Positions 52,174-61,263 of a stretch of DNA of 64,000 bases are shown here, piece by piece. The stretch is taken from the NCBI RefSeq assembly GCF_000303155.1, contig NC_018719.1:1116001-1180000 (forward strand), read 5' to 3'. Position 1 is the first letter of the stretch. Each line of letters starts with the position of its first letter. Origin of the DNA: Candidatus Nitrososphaera gargensis Ga9.2 (GTDB lineage: Archaea; Thermoproteota; Nitrososphaeria; Nitrososphaerales; Nitrososphaeraceae). A program made the position numbers and the translations under genes. The notes under the pieces are model-generated. The model was given only the letters and a program-made list of their open reading frames with translations. It had not been told where the DNA came from and did no database searches.

Positions 52174-54216
52174 ATGGGTAGTAGCGCAAGGGCCGTATTG
52201 TCGTACTTTGCATTGCGGTATTATCTTGCGGCAATATTTTTCTCGTTTATCTTTATTGGTGTCATTGACAGCATCACAACATTTGAAGAGTGGATTCTGC
52301 ATACTGCTATGCAATTCTTGCGTAACGCTGTGCAATTGTACGCCACCACGATTGGAGATCCGGTTCCATTTGTTTTGCAGCCGCTGCAAACAGAATCCTT
52401 GCTTGATAGGGATGGCCTTCATGTTGAAACTGACACTGGGACGATCACGTTTGATCTGCCCATAATAGCGCAGATGCTATTTCTTGTGTTTTTCCCAACT
52501 ATTGCATTTACTGCACGGATAGATATGAAAATGCGTTTGAGGTTGCTCGCATTTGGAATGATATGTTTCCTGCTCTTCATAGCCGTTCAGCTAGTCATAA
52601 TCGCGTCATCGCTTTACATCGAGCCACTACAGTCGCCGTTCGCTTTTCGCATAACAAGCATAATTGTAACAATACTTACTGGAGGTCTTGCCATAGAGGT
52701 GGCGCTTTTCTCTACTGTTACCATACCCACTCCTACCAAAGTCAAGCCATTCATCAAGAGAAGATACTTCAGAGAATATGCAAACTTGGCGATAATACTT
52801 GTGTCCTCATCTGTCATACTTTACTTGCTTATCTACTTCCTTGGGCTAGACGCGTATTCTGGAGAACCTATGACGCTGGACTACATCTACCTCGGTTTCT
52901 GGCTAAATGTTCCGGTTGTCATAACTTTCAGCTACTTCATCGCGAACCTGATGTATGAAATAAAGAGGCCAGTTCACGCATACAAGGCACCAAAGAACGA
53001 GAAAGATACCCCCTGGCCTTCAGTTTCATTTCTCATATCTGCATATAATGAAGAAAGGCTGATTGGAAGATGCATAGAAAGCATTGATAGAGCTGCTGCA
53101 AAATACGCAGGCAAGGTCGACATCGTCGTTGTCAACGATGGTTCTAGGGATAACACAGAAAGGATAATTTCAGAATCTCTGCGAAAACTCAAATTCTGCA
53201 GCGGCGTGTTCTACACGATCCCCAATTCCGGCAAAGGATTTGCGCTGGCATACGGCCTGCAGAGGACATCCGGTGAAATTATTTTCAGGACAGATGCAGA
53301 CTCGGCGCTAGACGAAAATGCTCTTGCTCCTATGTTATCCCATTTCAAGAACCCCGAAGTGGGATCGGTATCCTGCTGGATAATGCCGCTAGAAGGGAAG
53401 GGAGCATGGTTGAAGGCACAGAATGTTCTCTGTGCGTACTACTTTTACACAAAGAGGGCGCAAGAAATGGTGGATGGCATAATAACACAGCCCGGGCCTG
53501 CTTCGGCTTACAGGCGAGACATACTGATCAAGGCAGGAGGATGGGTAGACAATATTTTTGGAGAAGACGGCGAAATTACAAACAGGGTCGCTAGGCTAGG
53601 ATACAGGGGCGTTTTTGAGGGCAACGCACTGATCTATTCAGAGCTTCCAGAAACGCTTGTCGGATTTATGCAACAGCGGGCAAGATGGAGCGTAGCCTTC
53701 TTCCATTCTCGCGGCAGAAACCTGAGGCTCGCTAGGGAGGTAGGAAATAGCCGCTGGCCTGTATTCCTTTGGAACCTGATGTCGCATGGCATCAGTCTGG
53801 GCCGGGGCTTGTTGTGGCCCTATATGGCTGTGTCAATCCTGATGGGAACTGTGGGCCTTTCTACCCCTGAATTGATAACATATGGAGTCATAATCACTAA
53901 ACTCCTCGGAATTCAGGCGATAATTTACGCAGTGGCCATTATCCTGTATGCTTATAGATTAAATAAAGCTGGCAAAACCCGGTATATGTTGTACTTTCCA
54001 CTTGTGCGATTCTTGGTCATAATACTCAACTTCATCGTAAAGCCACAGGCCTTGGAGGTCCTGCTTTCATGGTCAGTCCGATGGAAAGAGTATACAACCG
54101 AATCATTCAGAGACCTTAGAAAAGTCGTGCATACGAGTATTGATCCGTTATATCCTTCAGGCGAGCAGGTAGCTCATTCCAAGAAAGCTGACGATGCTAC
54201 CGCCGCTGCCAGTTGA
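52174..54216 (+). CDS. Membrane family-2 glycosyltransferase (processive polysaccharide synthase)
   Basis: The 680-residue protein has an N-terminal polytopic region of about 260 residues of unknown family. The GT2 domain (285-520) follows: SVSFLISAYNEERLIGRCIE, DIVVVNDGSRDNT, SGEIIFRTDADSALDENALA (D-x-D), FGEDGEITNRVARLGY (base) and MQQRARWSVAFF (QxxRW). C-terminal membrane helices complete the channel. The Q-x-x-R-W motif marks processive enzymes such as PNAG, hyaluronan and cellulose synthases. With a PIG-L deacetylase and two glycosidase-like exported proteins nearby, a secreted N-acetylhexosamine polymer is a good guess. ATG start, about 100 bp after the BshC-like gene. Confidence 0.88.
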   Translation: MGSSARAVLSYFALRYYLAAIFFSFIFIGVIDSITTFEEWILHTAMQFLRNAVQLYATTIGDPVPFVLQPLQTESLLDRDGLHVETDTGTITFDLPIIAQMLFLVFFPTIAFTARIDMKMRLRLLAFGMICFLLFIAVQLVIIASSLYIEPLQSPFAFRITSIIVTILTGGLAIEVALFSTVTIPTPTKVKPFIKRRYFREYANLAIILVSSSVILYLLIYFLGLDAYSGEPMTLDYIYLGFWLNVPVVITFSYFIANLMYEIKRPVHAYKAPKNEKDTPWPSVSFLISAYNEERLIGRCIESIDRAAAKYAGKVDIVVVNDGSRDNTERIISESLRKLKFCSGVFYTIPNSGKGFALAYGLQRTSGEIIFRTDADSALDENALAPMLSHFKNPEVGSVSCWIMPLEGKGAWLKAQNVLCAYYFYTKRAQEMVDGIITQPGPASAYRRDILIKAGGWVDNIFGEDGEITNRVARLGYRGVFEGNALIYSELPETLVGFMQQRARWSVAFFHSRGRNLRLAREVGNSRWPVFLWNLMSHGISLGRGLLWPYMAVSILMGTVGLSTPELITYGVIITKLLGIQAIIYAVAIILYAYRLNKAGKTRYMLYFPLVRFLVIILNFIVKPQALEVLLSWSVRWKEYTTESFRDLRKVVHTSIDPLYPSGEQVAHSKKADDATAAAS

Positions 54217-54343
54217 TCCGATAGCGAAAAAGAAGAATGATATATCTGTCTCTTTTGTCACAAGTGTTCTGTTACTCCTTAATGTGACTTGATTACTATT
54301 GAATACGGCTGAAAACTGTTACTAAGCCAGATAGGAATACTGT

Positions 54344-55348
54344 ATGAATCTTATAAATACCAAAATTTCCTGTACTATGATAACGATGCGAAGGGGTACC
54401 GCTGTAGCAATTATTGCTTCATCTATTGGTGCCATCATTATTATCGTTATGTTCATCAATCCTTCGATTTTCTTCCCTACCCCTCCTCAGGAGCAACCTA
54501 AGGGCAAGAAAGTGTCCACTCCACTATCGTTTGCAGTATTTACTTTTGTGAGCGATGAAGCATCGATGAATATCCTGAAGAAACACTATTCTTACAATAG
54601 CGACAGTAGCAGCAATTATGACTACGGTTTTAGCACCAACAGGGGGAATCCATACATCTTGCAATCAATTCGCGCTCTGCTTCCATCTGGTTCGCCGTCA
54701 GCTTGGTTATTTGATGAGTTCCCTGACAGGGAAAAGATGATAATCGTGCAGTCGCTGGATAACATGACAGATGCTATAGAGCTTGGAAACAAATTTGACA
54801 AAGTGAGCCACATCACCTATGACATTGAGAACTGGGAAAGAACAACGCGTCTTGAGAGGGAAAATCCAGTAACAGCAATAAGCAACGGATCCCATGTGGT
54901 GCATGAAGCAGGATTCAAATATGGCATAACGCCCGACGCGCCGTTTCTTCTAGATAACTATATGAAAATAAACTGGTCTGAAGTTGACTTTTTGGGCATG
55001 CAGCTTCAGAGATTTTCTGACAACATTACAGAATATTCCAATTATGCAAAAATGATAAGTGACCATGTGCGCTCGCAAAATCCTGAGACGGAGATCTTTG
55101 CCCAGCTGTCATTTAGATTTGCTAGTAGCAGCAATATGATAGAAGCCATTGAAAGAACAAAGGACTATGTTGATGGATACATTGTCGCGTACCTGCCGGA
55201 TCCAGATAATGATGGTATATCTGATTCGTGCATCTCGACCTGCACTCCGGAGGATCTGGATGCAGTGCTCAAAGCCATTAACTCACTCAAATCAGAACGC
55301 CCTCCTCAGGAAAGAACATTTGTTAATGCCGGGACTATTACATCTTAG
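54344..55348 (+). CDS. Membrane-anchored glycosidase-like protein
   Basis: About 334 residues: an N-terminal anchor (AVAIIASSIGAIIIIVMFIN), a Pro-rich linker and a 260-residue extracytoplasmic domain. VSHITYDIENWERT lines up with EFIDYDLEPGSG of the 641-residue protein at 45570, and AGFKYGITPDAPFLLDNYMK, FLGMQLQRFSD and ETEIFAQLSFRFA follow the same order. The acidic residues in that loop are candidate catalytic groups of a TIM-barrel glycoside hydrolase, but I cannot name the family. It sits just after the GT2 synthase, as degradation or processing enzymes often do. ATG alternatives at 54377 and 54386 also precede the anchor. Confidence 0.7.
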   Translation: MNLINTKISCTMITMRRGTAVAIIASSIGAIIIIVMFINPSIFFPTPPQEQPKGKKVSTPLSFAVFTFVSDEASMNILKKHYSYNSDSSSNYDYGFSTNRGNPYILQSIRALLPSGSPSAWLFDEFPDREKMIIVQSLDNMTDAIELGNKFDKVSHITYDIENWERTTRLERENPVTAISNGSHVVHEAGFKYGITPDAPFLLDNYMKINWSEVDFLGMQLQRFSDNITEYSNYAKMISDHVRSQNPETEIFAQLSFRFASSSNMIEAIERTKDYVDGYIVAYLPDPDNDGISDSCISTCTPEDLDAVLKAINSLKSERPPQERTFVNAGTITS

Positions 55349-55397
55349 AAGAACGCATTGGGATAGCTAGCTAAAACTGTGTGCGTGCATGCATTAG

Positions 55398-56693
55398 TTA
55401 GTATTTTGGCATAAGCGATACTGAATTAGCTGGATTTGCTCCGCATTTAGAACATAGCAGCTTGGGCTTTGCAAATGCAATAAATGCATCTCTTCCATCC
55501 ATAGGAATTATCCCATAATTGAATGATAGAAGCTCCCTGTCAGTAGGGTGATAATCGTGACTAATGGTTTCCTGAATTGTTGTATCTGATCTTTCCTGCG
55601 TGATACTGCCAAGAACTTCTGTCATTCTCTGGTCACTTATTTCAGGCCTTGTGTTTGCTTCTAGCGGCTCTCCTATCCATACATCGAAATAATCCAAAAC
55701 GATCTTTTCGCCACATTCAATACATGTTTGGTTTTCGACAAATTCCTGGTAGATTCTTTTTACCTCGTCTTTATTTGGTAGCCGAAAGCTGTATTGTGTA
55801 GGAGGAACTCTGTGTTGAAAATATGGCCGGTAGCGCCCATAATCTTTGCTTCTCAGTCGCACTGCATCATCAATGCTTCTACCAGTTCCTCCACCGCTTT
55901 GTTCAAGCTCATTTTTGGCAAGGATGCTCTGAGCTATATCTTTGACTAAAGCAGCAGTCCTGTCTGTGTTGTTTTGGGTTAGTGGATTGATGATGGTTTT
56001 ATCTGGCTGAGGAGTATTATTGTCTGGCGGCCGGGTTGTCCTAGGGGGCGACGGGTAAAATATTTCTGGAGAGGAAAGGTTTTGACCACCTACAATCTGC
56101 TGTAGTGCTATTGAAGCCATCCACCTCAAGTCTTCAAAATTGACTTTAAACTGATACCTTGCAGTGGATTCCTCTTCCCGTATTAGAACAAGGTACTCCA
56201 ATGTAAGCATGAATTCTGCAAACGCAATATGCCTTACCAGATATTTTATCAGGCCCATCTCTAGGGCAAGCTGGCTGTATGTGTCAAAGAATTCCTTTGA
56301 AGTAAAAGAAAATGGTTCTAGAATTGCTGCTGATATATTTGCATCAGTCCGGTTTGACGACAGGCTTTTGCTGCTGTTCATGTATTCTTTTGCCAAGTAA
56401 AATAATACTATGATTGCAAATTGCGTTGCAAGTGGAGATTTTTCAATGAATGACCTTACTGTGTCTTTGTGGTTGACAATAGTAATGGTATCATCATCCT
56501 GTTTGACTGCTTTGCTAGCGGCATCTGCAGCTAATGATGGTCTGTTTGCTTCTTTCTCCTGAGTGCCGTTATCCGCCCTCTGGCTATCTAGATTTGCCAA
56601 TCCAATATGAATTATGCTCCTTAATATAAGAAGAGTTTGGCTATGTCTAACAAGAACTGGATTTTTTATAAAGCTGCTTTGTAAGATCGTCAC
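55398..56693 (-). CDS. Hypothetical protein with Cys-x-x-Cys zinc sites
   Basis: The 431-residue protein has an alpha-helical first half (TQFAIIVLFYLAKEYMNSSK, YSQLALEMGLIKYLVRHIAF, FAEFMLTLEYLVLIREEEST) and a disordered Pro/Asn/Thr-rich middle. A C-terminal domain contains ENQTCIECGEKIVLDYFD and KPKLLCSKCGANPA, a probable four-Cys zinc site. The family is not recognised. GTG start; TTATAAAG about 40 nt upstream. Confidence 0.6.
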   Translation of the reverse strand: MTILQSSFIKNPVLVRHSQTLLILRSIIHIGLANLDSQRADNGTQEKEANRPSLAADAASKAVKQDDDTITIVNHKDTVRSFIEKSPLATQFAIIVLFYLAKEYMNSSKSLSSNRTDANISAAILEPFSFTSKEFFDTYSQLALEMGLIKYLVRHIAFAEFMLTLEYLVLIREEESTARYQFKVNFEDLRWMASIALQQIVGGQNLSSPEIFYPSPPRTTRPPDNNTPQPDKTIINPLTQNNTDRTAALVKDIAQSILAKNELEQSGGGTGRSIDDAVRLRSKDYGRYRPYFQHRVPPTQYSFRLPNKDEVKRIYQEFVENQTCIECGEKIVLDYFDVWIGEPLEANTRPEISDQRMTEVLGSITQERSDTTIQETISHDYHPTDRELLSFNYGIIPMDGRDAFIAFAKPKLLCSKCGANPANSVSLMPKY

Positions 56694-56845
56694 AAGATTC
56701 TGACTTTGGTATAGATCTAGGTGATGCGTTGCTTTATAATTTAGGATTGATTACAAGAAGAGGCACCTGCGGCCAATACTGCTTTATCATTGCAAATGTA
56801 GAGTCTCAATGATGAGGTATTCTACTACAATTGTTAAACGCTATT

Positions 56846-57733
56846 ATGGCGTCAATGTTTAACAAAATGGTCAGCAAGGAAAAAAGGGTAGGAGGCAGCG
56901 AGTCTGAAATTCATGCTACAGGCAGAGCCAAGGAAGATGATTCCGCAACAGCTGATGCTGCCAGCATACGTCCATCGGAAGTTTTTGATTCTGCAAAATA
57001 TAATGCAATGAGTGACATGGCTCAGGGTGCAAGCCTGCATGCCAAAAATGTAGAATCCCTGATAAAGACAAGGGAAGCGAAGACATTGGAATCAAGGCAG
57101 GTTGATAATGAATCAATAACGGCTGGCAGGAGCAATCCTGACAATATGCAGACTCAAATAACACCGATGATGGTAGAAGAAAGAGCCCGAACTATTCGTG
57201 CGGCAAACAAGGAAATTCAGCAGATGACATCAAACACCCACTCTAGAAATGACAAATTCGTTCTGTATCTGAATCTTATGCTTTCAATAGAAAACGCGGC
57301 AGTAGAAAGACTGCACGCAAGGATCCAACAGTCTCCCTTGGCCCAAATTAGGCAGCAACTTGTCCATCATCTGAAAGAGACGAGGGAGCAGAAAGAACGG
57401 CTTATTTCGTTGATCACAAGATTGGGCGGTCAGCCTACAGGCGAGCGGGCAGAGTTGCCCGGCTACTCTCCTCCAAAATTACTAGCTGATGCGCTTAATG
57501 CCTCCGCTACGGCCCCAGAGGAACAGGAGCTAAAGACGCTAGAGGCAGATGCGCTGATAGAACATGCAGAGATGATAGCCTACAATACACTAATTCAGAT
57601 GGCGGTAAAGATGAATATCGGCGAAGCAATGGTACCATTGAGGCAAAGTCTTCAAGAGGAAGAAGAAATGGTTGCATGGACGAGAGCTAATCTGCCATCT
57701 AACTTTGCACAGCTATGGGCGAAAATAGCTTAA
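56846..57733 (+). CDS. Ferritin-like DUF892 protein with a long disordered N-terminus
   Basis: About 295 residues. The first 120 are polar and repetitive in character. From residue 130 on comes a helical bundle with NLMLSIENAAVERLHARIQQ, QQLVHHLKETREQKERLISL, ADALIEHAEMIAYNTLIQMA and LRQSLQEEEEMVAWTRANLP. The pattern E-N-A...H-x-x-E and the last helix E-E-E-x-x-A-x-W fit the YciE/DUF892 ferritin-like family, usually stress-related and possibly diiron. ATG 56846 (MASMFNKMV) is preferred over TTG 56831. A dead DUF892 copy lies 0.5 kb downstream. Confidence 0.75.
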   Translation: MASMFNKMVSKEKRVGGSESEIHATGRAKEDDSATADAASIRPSEVFDSAKYNAMSDMAQGASLHAKNVESLIKTREAKTLESRQVDNESITAGRSNPDNMQTQITPMMVEERARTIRAANKEIQQMTSNTHSRNDKFVLYLNLMLSIENAAVERLHARIQQSPLAQIRQQLVHHLKETREQKERLISLITRLGGQPTGERAELPGYSPPKLLADALNASATAPEEQELKTLEADALIEHAEMIAYNTLIQMAVKMNIGEAMVPLRQSLQEEEEMVAWTRANLPSNFAQLWAKIA

Positions 57734-57814
57734 GTTTGTTTGTTTATAGCTGGTCCGCCCCGTCCAACCTGACGCTACTACTATCATTAAATAGCATCTT
57801 GAGCAGCAAAAAGC

Positions 57815-58195
57815 ATGACTGCAAGCCAAGGAGAAGGGACATTCTTCCCACTCTTTACCATCATTTCCAACAATTTTAATAAAGACCTTTACATTGTAAA
57901 GCACATTTTTTCTGGTTTTGAAAAGTTAAATCATACAGAGAATGGCTTCAAGCTGAGCGAAAGGGCTGAGATGGCCGCAGGCTGGTGGTTCTATGATATC
58001 TACGTATCCCGGGATTTTGTCACCAAGATATTCCAACAACTCCTGCCAGAAGGCGTAAGGGATAAGAAATCGGCTACTATCAAAATAACTGACGCCTTTC
58101 AAGACCAGCTGCGCAAGCACGGCTCTGAAGCAAAGATAAAGATGCATGGAGACATTCCATTTGCAGCGACATGGTGGGCATGGCTCATGAGGTAA
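57815..58195 (+). CDS. Hypothetical protein (126 aa)
   Basis: A soluble protein with FFPLFTIISNNFNKDLYIVK at the start, a Trp/Tyr-rich middle (AAGWWFYDIYVSRDFVTKIF) and a basic C-terminal half. No motif is recognised. ATG start. Confidence 0.55.
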   Translation: MTASQGEGTFFPLFTIISNNFNKDLYIVKHIFSGFEKLNHTENGFKLSERAEMAAGWWFYDIYVSRDFVTKIFQQLLPEGVRDKKSATIKITDAFQDQLRKHGSEAKIKMHGDIPFAATWWAWLMR

Positions 58196-58272
58196 GTACG
58201 GTTGCACAATCCGTTCCTAGCAAGTGACAGAGTCAAGATTGTCATGTGATCCCAAAAGCGCGACAGCAAAAG

Positions 58273-58860
58273 TCAGGCTATTGCGCCTGCTTTCTCCTTG
58301 CTGATGCCTCTTACTGCAGCTTCTATCCTGGGTCACAGCTGGTCAAATGTCATAGGAGCGTTAGTTTCGATCCATTTTGCCATTGACTCTTCTTCTTTCC
58401 GGCTTTGGGTCAGAAGAGGGATCGCACTACTTAATCCCAATCTTTGACATAACTGGATGAGCGATCTATAGGACAGGATCTCTACATGCTCTATTCAATA
58501 GTCTTCCTTGGTTCTCATAAGCTCTAATTCTTCGCGCATTGGATTGGTGTCGCCCTCTCCAGTGATCGACTTGGCTACATTCGTGAGCGTCTTCTTTGCC
58601 ATTGTTCCTGCAGGCAAAACCTCAATGCCGGCAGATCAGCTTTGGCGTCAGTTGTGCTGCCGCCTACATCAGAAATGATTTTCAAGAGCCCCTCTCTGTG
58701 CTGCCGGGTTTCTTTAAGATGGTGCTGTAGTTGCTGCTTGCCCTACTGCAACAGGCATTCTTAAACTCTCGATTCAAGCCTGTCAATTGCTGCATTTTCA
58801 GCAGAAAGCATTTCATTCAGATATTCTATCACTTTGTCATTACTTTCTGACGGAATACTA
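58273..58860 (-). pseudogene. Dead DUF892/ferritin-like gene
   Basis: On the minus strand VIEYLNEMLSAENAAIDRLE (the first ferritin-like helix) is followed by a TAA. QHHLKETRQHREGLLKIISD continues in a shifted frame, then MAKKTLTNVAKSITGEGDTN and MREELELMRTKEDY-stop-IEHVEILSYRSLIQ follow. The end is RKEEESMAKWIETNAPMTFD. The pieces reproduce the helices of the live DUF892 gene at 56846, in opposite orientation. At least three lesions are present. Confidence 0.8.
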
Positions 58861-58942
58861 GTAGTAGATACGCATAACCATTGCAGACAAGGGTCTTAAC
58901 AATTGACAAGATTAATTTTATTTCTTTATGCCATAAGATACA

Positions 58943-59012
58943 CTGGTAACTTGGCGGGACATACACAGTATTTTATGAGGGATTTTGGTGCAATGTCCCT
59001 TTAAGTTACCAG
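58943..59012. repeat. 70-nt palindrome with 20-nt arms
   Basis: CTGGTAACTT (58943-58952) pairs with AAGTTACCAG (59003-59012), and GGGACAT (58956-58962) pairs with ATGTCCC (58993-58999). A three-base internal loop lies on each side and the central loop is 30 nt. There is no gene in this stretch. It could be a MITE-like insertion, a structured RNA or a terminator; the next gene starts 120 bp downstream. Confidence 0.85.
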
Positions 59013-59131
59013 CGTTGTATTTTTGATACGAGCTCGCAACTTCTGCAACACTGGGCATTTTTTTATATTCAAAATTAGCCTATGATTTGCAGCACTGTTT
59101 TTATCCTATGACAGTCTAGAATTTTTCGGCT

Positions 59132-59395
59132 ATGAACTGTCCGAATTGCGCTTCGCCAATGCAAGAGGTTAGAAGGTATGATGCAGACATTGATTATTGC
59201 CCTACATGCAAAGGCGTATGGCTTGACAGGGGCGAAATTGACAAGATAGCAACCATGCAAACAAGGTATGACGAAGAGCATTATCGCCGCTACCATACAG
59301 ACAGAGATTATGACGAGTATGATGACGACTATTACAATTATCGAGGGCACAGAAGGCGAAGAGGCTTCTTTGGCGACCTGTTTGATTTTGATTAG
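59132..59395 (+). CDS. zf-TFIIB-type zinc-ribbon protein
   Basis: An 87-residue protein: MNCPNCASPMQEVRRYDADI, then DYCPTCKGVWLDRGEIDKI is the zf-TFIIB ribbon with its W-L-D-x-G-E signature. The remainder is Tyr/Asp/Arg-rich and ends RRGFFGDLFDFD. ATG start; TTTTTATATTC is about 70 nt upstream, and a closer AT-rich element is also present. Function unknown; such ribbons often accompany stress proteins. Confidence 0.85.
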   Translation: MNCPNCASPMQEVRRYDADIDYCPTCKGVWLDRGEIDKIATMQTRYDEEHYRRYHTDRDYDEYDDDYYNYRGHRRRRGFFGDLFDFD

Positions 59396-59452
59396 AAGCA
59401 ATTTTCATGCCGTTGCTGGAATTGCTAAATAGTTTTTCTACTCATCATACAC

Positions 59453-59926
59453 GTGGAAAAAGAACCCGCCAGCTGGACAGACCTTATCCACGAATCAGTC
59501 TATGCAAGCGATGATGCTGACATTGGTGATATCGAAGCAATTAACCGCTACTTCTTGGTCGTAAAGAGCGGGCTTTTGAATGTCCGCCGCTATTATATCC
59601 CTGTGACAAGGGTTGAAGGCTGGGATGGAAAGGTGGTCTGGCTCAAAGTCCCCGAAGCGCATGTAAAGAGCAGGTATCGGAAGGACGACGCTCCTGATCC
59701 ATACTACTACCACTATAGCGGCGCGCCACCCGCAGACGAAGACGCCGTGCGCGACCTTCTCATCGACCTTCCAAAGATTCCGGCAAAATATGAAGAAGAC
59801 CGGCCATTTCTAGTAGCTGCAGCGTCTCCTAAGACTCCAGAACCGCTGCATGTTTTTCGCTGCGACCTTTGCAACATTACGTTTAGGACAGAAGACGAGT
59901 TAAGCAGCCACATACTGGGTCATTAG
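59453..59926 (+). CDS. DUF2171/PRC-barrel-like domain fused to a C2H2 zinc finger
   Basis: The 157-residue protein has an N-terminal beta-barrel-like domain (ESVYASDDADIGDIEAINRY, SGLLNVRRYYIPVTRVEGWD, VVWLKVPEAHVKS), which resembles DUF2171/PRC-barrel proteins. A linker and a C-terminal finger VFRCDLCNITFRTEDELSSH follow. The fusion is unusual. GTG start. A short relative lacking the finger lies at 60937. Confidence 0.75.
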   Translation: MEKEPASWTDLIHESVYASDDADIGDIEAINRYFLVVKSGLLNVRRYYIPVTRVEGWDGKVVWLKVPEAHVKSRYRKDDAPDPYYYHYSGAPPADEDAVRDLLIDLPKIPAKYEEDRPFLVAAASPKTPEPLHVFRCDLCNITFRTEDELSSHILGH

Positions 59927-60036
59927 CGTAAAAACAATTCTACTCAATGCTCAAAGGCAATTGCACAGCAGCATGTGTGCCGATCAATGAAAGAGACAAT
60001 AACCGATAATAGCAATGTTTTGAGTAAAGAAAGAAT

Positions 60037-60770
60037 ATGTTTGCTATACCGACTCTCACTCATACTCTCCGGCCTGCTCTGATTGTAATCGACGTGCAAA
60101 ACGGCTTTGTCAGCAAGGGTGGCTCGTACGACAGGCTGAGAATGGACACTTCAAACTACAGATCCGCAGTTCGAAAGATGCAAGAACTTGTCAACCTGTG
60201 CAGGGAGATAGGGATTCCAATCTTTTACACAGAAGCTGTCCGCGAACCGAGCGGAATAGATCTGTTAACAAGGGTGCACAGGATCCTGCCAAAATCCCGG
60301 GAAAAGAGGATAAGGAAAGTGCCGATTTGTGTCCGCGGCACATGGGACGCACAAGTCATCGATGAGCTCAAGCCCACAGATGATGACCACATAATCATAA
60401 AAAAAGAGATTCTGCCTTCCAAGATACGGAAACAAATGTATGGCTCAAGGCTCTTGGCGTAAACACACTCGTATTCTGCGGAGTTGACACGTCAATATGC
60501 GTAGAAACGCTCCTTAGAGATGCATTTAATCAAGGATATGATATAATTTTGGTATCTGATGCTACTGAGTCTGGCAGCAATGAGAGCTACGATATGACTC
60601 CTCAAAGAATAAGAGACTATTATGGCGTGGTGATGGACTTTGAGCGAATTGCGAATTGGTTCCGCTGGGCACAGCAGAACAACAGACAGATGCCCAAAGA
60701 TAGGGTTGACACCTTCATTCAGACGTTTAATCTGCTTGATCCTAGGGAAAGCATTGCACGAATTGCATAA
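60037..60770 (+). pseudogene. Isochorismatase-family hydrolase, frameshifted at an A7 run
   Basis: The N-terminal half runs from ATG 60037 (PALIVIDVQNGFVSKGGSYD, Asp of the triad; PIFYTEAVRE) to the catalytic-Lys region HIIIKKEI. The run of seven A at 60399-60405 then shifts the frame. With one more A the text becomes KKRDSAFQDTETNVWLKALG, then VFCGVDTSICVETLLRDAFN (Cys nucleophile) and VSDATESGSNESYDMTP, ending at 60770. That is the complete family. So either the gene is newly broken or one A is missing from the assembly. The family hydrolyses nicotinamide, isochorismate and related compounds. Confidence 0.85.
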
Positions 60771-60936
60771 ATCTGTTAATGCATCTGAATATAATTGGCA
60801 GACTATAACTTGAAAAGCATAGGTTCACATCATAAGATAATATTGTGAATTTGTATACAACCATTATATTATGAATCGGCTTTTGACACAATGATTCACA
60901 CGTTTCAAATAGTAGACGCAAGAGTCTTTTCCATCC

Positions 60937-61119
60937 ATGCCAAGCGAGCCAGTAGTTGACTGGGACAGCATAATCCACAAAAATATAAGATCCTCTGACG
61001 GGCAACCTGCCGGAAATGTCGTGGCAATAGAAGGCGATACGATTTTGATCGAATCGCAAGGAGATCCGGTTCATGGCGCAATACCAAAATCCCTTGTGGC
61101 CCGATTTAATGGAGCATAA
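60937..61119 (+). CDS. Small DUF2171/PRC-barrel-like protein
   Basis: Sixty residues: VVDWDSIIHKNIRSSDGQPA, GNVVAIEGDTILIES and HGAIPKSLVARFNG. The G-x-x-V-G-x-V and I-P-K-x-x-V pattern matches the DUF2171 type, close to the domain at 59453. ATG start. Confidence 0.7.
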   Translation: MPSEPVVDWDSIIHKNIRSSDGQPAGNVVAIEGDTILIESQGDPVHGAIPKSLVARFNGA

Positions 61120-61142
61120 GTCACAAACGTCGGCGCAAGGAA

Positions 61143-61164
61143 GCCCACGTTCTTTAGACGTGGG
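61143..61164 (+). repeat. Hairpin resembling an IS200/IS605 right end
   Basis: CCCACGT-TCTTTAG-ACGTGGG, followed by AGGAAT. Perfect seven-base arms with a TTTAG-type loop and a trailing GGAGGA are typical of the right-end hairpins of TnpB-only elements. No transposase lies beside it. Confidence 0.5.
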
Positions 61165-61263
61165 AGGAATTGCGCATTTAAATATGAGTTTTGATAACAG
61201 GCACCTATTGATAGACTCGCCTAAGCCTCTGCAGGAAAGACTTGGTGTGAGAGCATCTGCAAC

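Noticed and set aside
52174-52700. N-terminal membrane region of the GT2 synthase considered as an exosortase-like domain
   Set aside because: I could not find the catalytic Cys-Arg-His pattern, so I left it as an unknown membrane domain.
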